8,540 nt of DNA from Vibrio tasmaniensis 1F-187 (GTDB lineage: Bacteria; Pseudomonadota; Gammaproteobacteria; Enterobacterales; Vibrionaceae): the NCBI RefSeq assembly GCF_000272405.2, contig NZ_AJZM02000161.1:1-8540 (forward strand), in the 5' to 3' direction. The position numbers and the translations under genes were made by a program. Shown in pieces: positions 1-6,462 of the stretch. The number at the start of each line of letters is the position of its first letter. The stretch's first letter is position 1. The notes beneath the pieces were generated by a model that was not told the DNA's origin, did no database searches, and saw nothing but the letters and a program-made list of their open reading frames with translations.

Positions 1-21
1 ACTGAATTACGCAACAAAGCC
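1..21. mobile_element. Terminal inverted repeat of an IS903-like (IS5 family) element, left boundary
   Basis: These 21 bases are the exact reverse complement of the last 21 bases of the window, and the match stops at base 22. Read outward from the element the sequence begins GGCTTTGTTGCGTAATTC, which resembles the GGCTTTGTTG... end shared by IS903-group members of the IS5 family (family knowledge). The IS body lies to the left of the window, so only its tip is visible and the orientation of its transposase cannot be told. The hsdS reading frame opens immediately after it, and a stop codon in that frame lies at 3-5 inside the repeat, so the element interrupts hsdS. The IS family assignment rests on the terminal sequence alone. 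Confidence 0.8.
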
Positions 22-851
22 TGAAATATGCTGAATTCACAGATAATGAGATTGCTACGTATAAACTCAATGAAGGTGATATTTTAACTATACGATCTAA
101 CGGAAGTGTATCGTTAGTTGGTAAGTGCGCAGTTATATCGGATAAAGAGACGAATTTACTATTCGCAGGTTACTTAATTCGATTACGACCAATGTTAGAT
201 TACATTGATGCCCATTATCTAAAAAGTATTTTGGCATCGGGCTTTTTGAGAAAGCAAATCGAAAAATTAGCCAAATCTAGCAGTGGTGTGAACAACATTA
301 ATACTGGTGAACTTCAGTCACTCATTATTCCTATCTGTGGTTTGAAAGAGCAACAAGCTAATGCTCAGGATATTGATGAAAAAAACATCATTATCAATAG
401 GCAGTTTGAAGAATACGAAAAGCTCTTTATACAAGCGTCAAAAAATAAGTCTTCAACTCTTTCAAAAGCTTTTTCGGGTGAATTAGTCGAAAATGTTGAA
501 ACAGATGAAACCGCAGAACAGCTGCTAGAGAGAATCCGAGCAGAGAAAGAACTACTAGAACAAAAAGATAAGCTTGCTAAAAAGAAACCTACAGTGAGAG
601 CTAAAAAAATGGAAAGACGCCCAATAATTGATGTTCTAAAAGAATCAAAGAAAGCACTAAAAGTTGATGAGTTATTTGAACTTGCAGGATTTCAAAAAGA
701 CGTTTCTCCAGAAGGTATTGAAGAATTCTACCTAGAGTTAAAAACGGTTGCTGAAGCTGAATGTGTTGAAGTAACCCAAATCCTGTTGGATGACAAAAAA
801 CAAGGTGACAAATTCGAGTACAAGGAAGTAAAAGAAAATGAAACTAGATAA
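22..851 (+). pseudogene. hsdS: Type I restriction-modification specificity subunit HsdS, C-terminal fragment cut by an IS
   Basis: HsdS recognises the target DNA and holds the HsdM and HsdR subunits of a type I R-M complex. The frame is open from the IS edge, and its first whole native codon is 24-26, giving 275 residues. Residues about 18-56 (GDILTIRSNG ... FAGYLIRLRP) are the late part of a target-recognition domain. Residues about 91-103 (NINTGELQSLIIP) and the LKEQ that follows are the typical end of that domain. Residues 143-156 (SSTLSKAFSGELVE) match the C-terminal conserved helix. A charged linker and a folded-looking tail (about 196-255), possibly winged-helix, follow. The ATG at 192 falls inside the recognition domain and is not a real start. 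The N-terminal recognition domain is missing, so the fragment should not specify a full bipartite target. It overlaps the next gene by 14 bases. Confidence 0.9.
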
Positions 852-2505
852 GCTCTGGATCAGCGAATTTAAGAATCTCAAAGATATAGAGATAAATTTC
901 GATCAAGATGAATTAGTCACAGTCGTTATCGGTTGGAACGGCGCTGGTAAGTCAAATGTCATTGAAGCTTTAGTGATAATATTTCGTGATTTAGATTTAC
1001 ATAAAGCTCCTTCATTTTCGTATAAGCTCGAATACATTTGTCGTGGAAATCTTATTGTTGTCGAAGCAAATAAAACTAACGTTAAAAAAGACCAATATGA
1101 TATTGCATATCGCCCTATTACTGAAACAGATGAAGTTATTAATTTGACTTCAATTAGTAATAAAGAATTTTTTGATGATAAGCCAAGGCACTTTCTACCA
1201 TCTAATGTGTTTGGATACTATTCGGGCCCAAGTGATCGTTTAGCTATGCATTTTTATGAGCATCAAAGAAAGTTTCGTGAGCAATTACTCCACCCAGAAA
1301 AACAAAAGCCTAAACTAGATGAAAAAACATTGCCTTTAAGGCCTCTTTTTTATGCCCAAAAAGTACATAGTAATTTTGTTTTATTGGCATTCTTTTTAGC
1401 TGCTGATGAAAAAATCAAAAAATTTTTAAAAGATAAACTCTTTATCGAAGGTATTGAGTCAGTTCTATTCGTTTTAAATAAACCGGATTGGAAAGGGAGT
1501 AGTAAAGGAGATTCTCGTTTTTGGAATGCTACAGGTGTGGTAAGACCATTCCTAAATAGGCTCTATGATGCATCATTAGCACCAATGTACAAAAAATTCA
1601 CACTTCCTGACCCCATGAAGAAAAATGGTAAGAAAGTTGATGCATTATTCTTATTTTTAAAGGATATAGAAGCATTAAAAGAAGTCGGTGCAGACACATC
1701 GGATAAAGACTTCTTTAAGCTACTTGAAAGTATCTATTTTTCGAACTTAATCCACGAAGTACGCATTCGTGTCAAAGTAAAAAATAAGAATGGCACAGAT
1801 GAATCACTGACATTTCGAGAGCTAAGTGAAGGTGAACAGCAGTTGATTACCGTCCTTGGTTTATTGCGTTTCACACGTGATGATGAATCATTGTTCTTGT
1901 TGGATGAACCAGATACGCACTTAAATCCAGCCTGGAGCATGGAGTACCTAGATTTTTTACAAGACGTAGCTGGTCTAGATTGGAAGCAAAAACATACAGC
2001 GGAAAGTGAGCAAAAAGGAAGCGAGAATAGTCACATAGTTTTAGCTACTCATGATCCGCTCGTTTTATCTAGTCTAGATAAGAAACAAATCCAGATAGTT
2101 AAGAGGGATGAAAACACCCTCAACGTATATGCAGAACCCCCGAAACATAACCCCAAAGGACTCGGGGTTACAGGCATATTGATGAGTGATATGTTTGGTT
2201 TAAGATCTGATTTAGATAGTGAAACATTAAAAGATTTAGATGAACACGCTCAATTAATTGCTTTGGATGCTATTGATGGTGAAGACAAAAACAGGTTGGA
2301 TGAGTTAAATGAATCTTTAGATAAAGCTGGTTTTTTAAGAGCATATTCAAATCCATATTTCTCAACTTTTATGAAAGAATGGGGAAAAAGAAATAAAGAT
2401 CTAGGCAGTAGTAAACTTTTCTTAACTGACAAAGATAGAGAGGAAATGTCTAGACTTACGAAAAGTATTATTGCCAAAATGAATGAAGAAAAAGGTAACT
2501 CATGA
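838..2505 (+). CDS. AAA/ABC-type ATPase (RecF/SMC-like), PtuA-like partner of an HNH nuclease
   Basis: This 555-residue P-loop ATPase of the RecF/SMC/OLD type has all its nucleotide-binding motifs. The N-terminal strand-rich start LWISEFKNLKDIEI leads to Walker A GWNGAGKS at 32-39. An ABC signature-like LSEGEQQ lies at 329-335, Walker B FLLDEPDTHLNP at about 353-364 with D356 and E357, and an H-loop ATHDP with H405. About 290 residues separate Walker A from the signature, without an obvious long coiled coil. The last 140 residues follow the ATPase fold and show no TOPRIM acidic motifs, which argues against an OLD nuclease. The ATG at 838 overlaps the hsdS stop, so translation is probably coupled. 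The gene directly precedes an HNH nuclease gene, the arrangement of Septu PtuA-PtuB, where the ATPase controls the nuclease (known for the family). Its base composition is clearly more AT-rich than hsdM. ATPase identity is secure; the Septu label is inference. Confidence 0.9.
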   Translation: MKLDKLWISEFKNLKDIEINFDQDELVTVVIGWNGAGKSNVIEALVIIFRDLDLHKAPSFSYKLEYICRGNLIVVEANKTNVKKDQYDIAYRPITETDEVINLTSISNKEFFDDKPRHFLPSNVFGYYSGPSDRLAMHFYEHQRKFREQLLHPEKQKPKLDEKTLPLRPLFYAQKVHSNFVLLAFFLAADEKIKKFLKDKLFIEGIESVLFVLNKPDWKGSSKGDSRFWNATGVVRPFLNRLYDASLAPMYKKFTLPDPMKKNGKKVDALFLFLKDIEALKEVGADTSDKDFFKLLESIYFSNLIHEVRIRVKVKNKNGTDESLTFRELSEGEQQLITVLGLLRFTRDDESLFLLDEPDTHLNPAWSMEYLDFLQDVAGLDWKQKHTAESEQKGSENSHIVLATHDPLVLSSLDKKQIQIVKRDENTLNVYAEPPKHNPKGLGVTGILMSDMFGLRSDLDSETLKDLDEHAQLIALDAIDGEDKNRLDELNESLDKAGFLRAYSNPYFSTFMKEWGKRNKDLGSSKLFLTDKDREEMSRLTKSIIAKMNEEKGNS

Positions 2506-2506
2506 T

Positions 2507-3412
2507 ATGAGATACATTATTCTTCAAGAAATAAAACCGGATATTCCAGCTAAATGGTTTCAGAGTGTTAAAAAAGCTAGGAAAACTATTGCTGGTAATA
2601 TGAGAAAAGCTAGAAATAAAGTTCGAGCCGGAGGTGGTTCAATAGCCGAGGCTAACTTAGCAGCTATGGATGCCCGTGCAAATGGAATAAAAGCACGATC
2701 TCGTATTTGGAGAATGCTAGATAAGCAATTAGCTAAAGCCTCTTCTGGGAAGTGTTGGTATTGCCAATCAAATGATATTAGGTCTTATAAACCAATCGAT
2801 CATTTTCGTCCTAAGGGGGCTGTAAATGAGAGTCCTGCACATTCGGGATATTGGTGGCTAGCTTTTAATTGGGAGAACTATCGCTACGCCTGTACATTTT
2901 GTAATTCCGCTCATCAATCAGAATTAGATAAAAGTGGAAAGCAAGACCATTTTCCTTTGCTTGATGAGGCTGACCGTCAAATGAAGCCAGGGACACCAAT
3001 AAACGAAGTTCCTTTATTACTGGACCCTTGTAAGTTCGGTGACAATAAACTTATAACCTTTAATGTGAAGGGAGAGGTTATTGCAAACTCAGCAAGAGTT
3101 CAGGCAGGAACTGACGACTCTAAAAAAGTTGAAACGTCAATTAGGTTGTATGACTTAAACCACGAAGACATTCGAAGGAAACGTGAGACTATTTATGATG
3201 ATATTGCGGGTTTAGTTGCCGATATAAATGAAGATTTAAAATATGGGTTCGCAGTAAATCATGAGCGTATTACTAAGAAGCAAACAGAACTGTTGAGCAG
3301 AATACGAAATGATAGTCAGAAATATGATTTTAATGTTGCCGCTTATGCATTTTTAAAGTCTTTTTCACCTAATAATGCTTGGGTTGAAGACATAATTGAA
3401 GAGTTGAGATAG
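2507..3412 (+). CDS. HNH endonuclease, PtuB-like
   Basis: The product is a predicted zinc-supported HNH (beta-beta-alpha metal) nuclease of 301 residues. C83-x2-C86 (CWYC), the catalytic-type D98-H99 in IDHFRPKG, C129-x2-C132-N133 (CTFCN) and a later DHFPLL at 147-152 form the usual pattern of this HNH group. Two CxxC pairs would hold the structural zinc. Residues about 20-75 are rich in Lys and Arg and probably bind nucleic acid. I prefer ATG 2507, which has AAGG at 2492-2495 upstream and leaves 1 base after the ATPase stop. An in-frame ATG at 2483 would add 8 residues, but it overlaps the ATPase gene by 23 bases and has no ribosome site. Pairing with the upstream ATPase suggests the two act together as a Septu-like effector that cuts nucleic acid on phage infection. 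Target and trigger cannot be read from the sequence. Confidence 0.88.
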   Translation: MRYIILQEIKPDIPAKWFQSVKKARKTIAGNMRKARNKVRAGGGSIAEANLAAMDARANGIKARSRIWRMLDKQLAKASSGKCWYCQSNDIRSYKPIDHFRPKGAVNESPAHSGYWWLAFNWENYRYACTFCNSAHQSELDKSGKQDHFPLLDEADRQMKPGTPINEVPLLLDPCKFGDNKLITFNVKGEVIANSARVQAGTDDSKKVETSIRLYDLNHEDIRRKRETIYDDIAGLVADINEDLKYGFAVNHERITKKQTELLSRIRNDSQKYDFNVAAYAFLKSFSPNNAWVEDIIEELR

Positions 3413-3417
3413 AAGAA

Positions 3418-4950
3418 TTGAATACTAATATAAGTACTACAGAAATAGTAAACCGCGTTTGGAACTATGCCCATGTATTGCGTGATGAAGGTATAGGCTA
3501 CGGTGATTACGTCGAACAGTTAACCTATCTAATCTTCCTTAAAATGAGTGCAGAGCGTGTTGTTGGTGGTCAAGAACTTGAAAGCCTCGCAGCAGAACGT
3601 TGGGCCAAACTTATTGAACTTGATGGCTCAGATCTTGAGATGGAATATCGTCATACACTAGAAAGCCTTGGTAGCCAAAAAGGCACACTGGGTATGATTT
3701 TCCGTAAGGCTCAGAACAAAATCCAAGACCCGGCGAAGCTTGAACGACTAATAGACTTGATTAACAAAGAATCATGGTCTTCGCTTACCGTGGATGTAAA
3801 AGGCGCGATTTATGAAGGCCTTTTACAAAAGGGCGCCGAGAGCGAGAAAAAGGGAGCTGGCCAATATTTTACTCCTCGCCCGATCATCGAAGCAATTGTT
3901 GATGTCATGCAGCCGCAACCAATGCAGGTGATTGCCGATCCCGCATGCGGTACGGGTGGTTTCTTAACGGTAGCGCACGACTACATTGCCAATAACAAAG
4001 AGCGTCCACTATCTAAGAAAGAAGCTCGATTCTTGAAGAATGATGCATTTAAAGGGAACGACATCTCAGATTCAGTTGCCCGTTTATGCTCGATGAATCT
4101 GTACCTTCACGGTATAGGCACAACAGAATGTCCGATCTCTACAGCCGATGCATTAGCGAAAGAGGTCGGTGAGAACAAAGTGGATATGGTGTTAGCCAAC
4201 CCACCATTTGGTAAAAAAAGCTCAGTGACTATTGTCAGCGAAACAACAGGTAAGCTTGAGAAAGAAAAGCTGACTTATGAACGCACAGACTTTTGGGCTG
4301 ATACATCGAACAAACAACTCAACTTTATCCAGCATATTGGCAATATGTTAAGAGTCGACGGTAAGGTTTCTGGCAAAGCTGCAGTTGTACTACCTGATAA
4401 CGTGTTGTTCGAAGGAGGAGCGGGTGAAACAATTCGTAAGGAGCTGCTTACACGTTTTAACTTGCATACTATCTTACGTTTACCTACGGGTATCTTTTAC
4501 GCACAGGGTGTTAAGGCAAACGTTCTGTTCTTTGATGCCAAGCCAGCTTCAAAAGAAGCGTGGACGAAGAGCGTGTGGGTTTATGACTATCGGACTAACG
4601 TACATAAAACCTTAAAGACTAATAAGCTCGCTCGCAATGATTTTGAAGAATTTGTAGAGCTCTTTAAGGCTGACGATCTTAAAAAGCGTGTTGCTAACTG
4701 GGCGGAAGTTAGAGAAGAGGATAGTGGTCCTGGGCCTGATGGTCGTTGGCGTGAGTACGGATATGATGAAATCATTGCTAGAGATAAAACGAATCTAGAT
4801 ATCTCTTGGTTAAAAGACGATTCATTGGAAGATACTGAAAACCTTCAACCACCAGCAGTAATCGCAAGTGAGATTGTAGAGTTACTCACAGCAGCACTAG
4901 AAGAGTTCAAAAGCGTAGAAGAAGCGCTTGTAGAAGAAGACGAAGAGTAA
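3418..4950 (+). CDS. hsdM: Type I restriction-modification DNA methyltransferase subunit HsdM
   Basis: HsdM transfers the methyl group from S-adenosylmethionine to adenine N6 in the target chosen by HsdS. The 510-residue product has the usual length. Residues about 6-130 are the helical HsdM N-terminal domain. GQYFTP at 148-153 is the conserved entry to the catalytic domain. Motif I is DPACGTGGF at 174-182, and the catalytic motif IV is NPPF at 261-264. The C-terminus is acidic (ending EEDEE). The start is a TTG at 3418, 5 bases after the HNH stop, with a weak AGAAG just upstream. It is the only nearby start giving the full N-terminal domain, so expression probably depends on coupling. G+C is visibly higher than in the ATPase gene (30 of 60 bases at 3781-3840 against 17 of 60 at 961-1020). 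All key motifs are intact, but specificity is in doubt because the linked hsdS is truncated. Confidence 0.96.
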   Translation: MNTNISTTEIVNRVWNYAHVLRDEGIGYGDYVEQLTYLIFLKMSAERVVGGQELESLAAERWAKLIELDGSDLEMEYRHTLESLGSQKGTLGMIFRKAQNKIQDPAKLERLIDLINKESWSSLTVDVKGAIYEGLLQKGAESEKKGAGQYFTPRPIIEAIVDVMQPQPMQVIADPACGTGGFLTVAHDYIANNKERPLSKKEARFLKNDAFKGNDISDSVARLCSMNLYLHGIGTTECPISTADALAKEVGENKVDMVLANPPFGKKSSVTIVSETTGKLEKEKLTYERTDFWADTSNKQLNFIQHIGNMLRVDGKVSGKAAVVLPDNVLFEGGAGETIRKELLTRFNLHTILRLPTGIFYAQGVKANVLFFDAKPASKEAWTKSVWVYDYRTNVHKTLKTNKLARNDFEEFVELFKADDLKKRVANWAEVREEDSGPGPDGRWREYGYDEIIARDKTNLDISWLKDDSLEDTENLQPPAVIASEIVELLTAALEEFKSVEEALVEEDEE

Positions 4951-4955
4951 TTATG

Positions 4956-4979
4956 AAAGGGGCCTAGAGCCCCTTTTTT
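4956..4979 (+). terminator. Rho-independent terminator of the hsdS-hsdM operon
   Basis: An 8-base-pair stem (AAAGGGGC at 4956-4963 with GCCCCTTT at 4969-4976) closes a 5-base loop, CTAGA, and runs straight into a T tract ending at 4979. It starts 6 bases after the hsdM stop. This marks the end of the R-M transcript and separates it from the PLD-like gene 27 bases further on. Confidence 0.92.
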
Positions 4980-5005
4980 ATGTTTTATATATTTGGTTGG
5001 AAAGT

Positions 5006-6355
5006 ATGAAGTTAGTTGCGAATGGCTTAAATAAGAATTTTTTTAGAACAATGCTTCCTTCAGCAGGAACAGAAGTTGACGGTGTTTTAGCGGCAATTGC
5101 TTACGGTGATGATAGAACGGAACTTCTTCAAAACTGTATCGACAACCGTTTCCGGCTTGATATTTGGATGAGGTATGATCATACCGTTCCTGTATCTCCA
5201 GCCTTTTTATCTAAACTTTTAGCTAATACAAAAAACAACATTTTCTGTAAATTGGTCCCAGACTCTCTGCACAGCAAAGTGATTTGGTGGAAAGGGTACG
5301 GGGCTTATATCGGTTCGGCTAATCTCACTGATAGAGCATGGAATTCGAATATCGAAGCTGGTATCTTTTTTAGCGAGAGTGATCTTGTTGATTCGGGTAT
5401 GGCCGAACAACTGACAGAGTTCTTTGATAATTTAGAAGCGTTAGATGTTTGTTTTGACTTGAGCGAAGCCATTATAAAAGAGCAAAAAGCTCTTCTCGAG
5501 CTAAACAAACAGAGAGTGAAGGAAGATAGGGAAAGGGCGAAAAAGCGCAAAGTACCGGTATGGGGTGGTGTTAGTTTCATTGATGACCGTAAAGCGAAAG
5601 ACAAGAGAAAAGACAACTTTAGAAAAGAGTGGGAGAGCACTCTTTCAACAATCAATAATATAGCTTCTCAGATTAATGACTTCAGACCTAGCTGGATAGC
5701 AGCTGATACCCCTGTGTACTGGCAGGTTGATCAATTTCTACATGCTTATTATTACAATAAAGTTCGACGTGACAATAATACGTACCCATACGAAGACGAC
5801 TATCAAATACACAGCAAGAATCCACAAGCAACTCTAATGGTTATGCTTCAATGGTGGAAGGACTTATCAGAGCCACCATCAGATGAAGACTACAACATCG
5901 AAGTCAATGCACCGCGAATTCGCAATAGTTTGTCTAAAAGCCAAATAGGGTCGGTTGTACGAGATGATCTACAAGGTATTTTGAGAGCAACTCATGCGAC
6001 GATGGACCACTTAATCAAAATGAGCACAGAGTCTTTGGGAAGGCCGAATCAGAAGTCACTGACGAGAGAGGAAAGGCTTCCGCTGTTTACTGATTGGTTA
6101 TACAACCAACGAAATGGTAAAGGACAAACGGTAATAGAGCTATTAGATTTTGTGCTGTACGGAGGTAAACCTGAAAATATGTGGGAGCGAATTTATCAGG
6201 CAAGTAAGCATGAAGACTATCGATTCGCCCACTATGGTATCAGCTCGATTGCTGAGGTTGTAGGTTGGGCTAGACCTGAAGATACTCCTCCAAGGAATGG
6301 CCGCACAAACAAAGCTCTTAGAGCGTTAGGTTACCCAGTAAAGGTAAACATCTGA
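5006..6355 (+). CDS. Phospholipase D-like (HKD) domain protein with unrecognised C-terminal region
   Basis: The product has 449 residues. Its N-terminal 130 or so resemble one PLD superfamily repeat. H89-S-K91 is followed by IGSANLT with G103, S104 and N106, then by NSNIEAGIF with E117, the usual order of an HKD active site. The aspartate expected at HxKxxxxD is replaced by lysine, so the motif is incomplete. PLD nucleases commonly form their active site from two such motifs, and only one is visible, so a dimer would be needed. Residues about 155-200 are highly charged (KEDRERAKKRK) and probably helical or coiled coil. Residues about 210-449, rich in Trp and Tyr (YWQVDQFLHAYYYNK, LQWWKDL), match no family I recognise. 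ATG 5006 with GGAAAG at 4999-5004 is preferred over an in-frame TTG at 4997, which has no ribosome site. A nuclease role in defence is inferred from motif and setting. Confidence 0.8.
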   Translation: MKLVANGLNKNFFRTMLPSAGTEVDGVLAAIAYGDDRTELLQNCIDNRFRLDIWMRYDHTVPVSPAFLSKLLANTKNNIFCKLVPDSLHSKVIWWKGYGAYIGSANLTDRAWNSNIEAGIFFSESDLVDSGMAEQLTEFFDNLEALDVCFDLSEAIIKEQKALLELNKQRVKEDRERAKKRKVPVWGGVSFIDDRKAKDKRKDNFRKEWESTLSTINNIASQINDFRPSWIAADTPVYWQVDQFLHAYYYNKVRRDNNTYPYEDDYQIHSKNPQATLMVMLQWWKDLSEPPSDEDYNIEVNAPRIRNSLSKSQIGSVVRDDLQGILRATHATMDHLIKMSTESLGRPNQKSLTREERLPLFTDWLYNQRNGKGQTVIELLDFVLYGGKPENMWERIYQASKHEDYRFAHYGISSIAEVVGWARPEDTPPRNGRTNKALRALGYPVKVNI

Positions 6356-6462
6356 TAAAAATTAATATTCCGTCTAACTATATTGAAAATGTGAAGGGAT
6401 ACGCTGTGCTGAAAGTGGTTTTATGACACTGTATGCTCATTCAAGGTTATGGTGATTGTAGT

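Noticed and set aside
192..851. Intact 219-residue HsdS-like protein starting at ATG 192
   Set aside because: The frame is open upstream to the IS edge and encodes recognition-domain sequence, so this ATG is internal to a truncated gene.
1734..1940. Minus-strand reading frames inside the ATPase, hsdM, PLD-like and SIR2-like genes
   Set aside because: All lie antisense to well-supported genes and their products show Ser/Leu-rich low-complexity or featureless sequence and no known motif.
838..2505. OLD-family nuclease (ATPase plus TOPRIM)
   Set aside because: No TOPRIM-type acidic motifs are visible in the C-terminal 140 residues, and a separate HNH nuclease follows.
838..3412. Retron using PtuA/PtuB-type effectors
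   Set aside because: No reverse transcriptase gene is present, and the sequence upstream of the ATPase is hsdS coding sequence with no room for an msr/msd RNA.
4385..4615. Small + strand reading frame inside hsdM
   Set aside because: It is an alternative frame within a strongly supported gene, with Cys-rich unconvincing protein and no ribosome site noted.
6383..6437. Possible promoters before the SIR2-like gene: TTGAAA at 6383-6388, or CTGAAA at 6409 with TATGCT at 6432
   Set aside because: The first has no acceptable -10 at 16-18 bases; the second matches only 4 of 6 in each box. Too weak to list as a feature.
6356..6462. Small gene or RNA in the gap before the SIR2-like gene
   Set aside because: The only short frames (for example ATG 6423, 10 codons) have no ribosome site, and no stable structure was apparent by eye.
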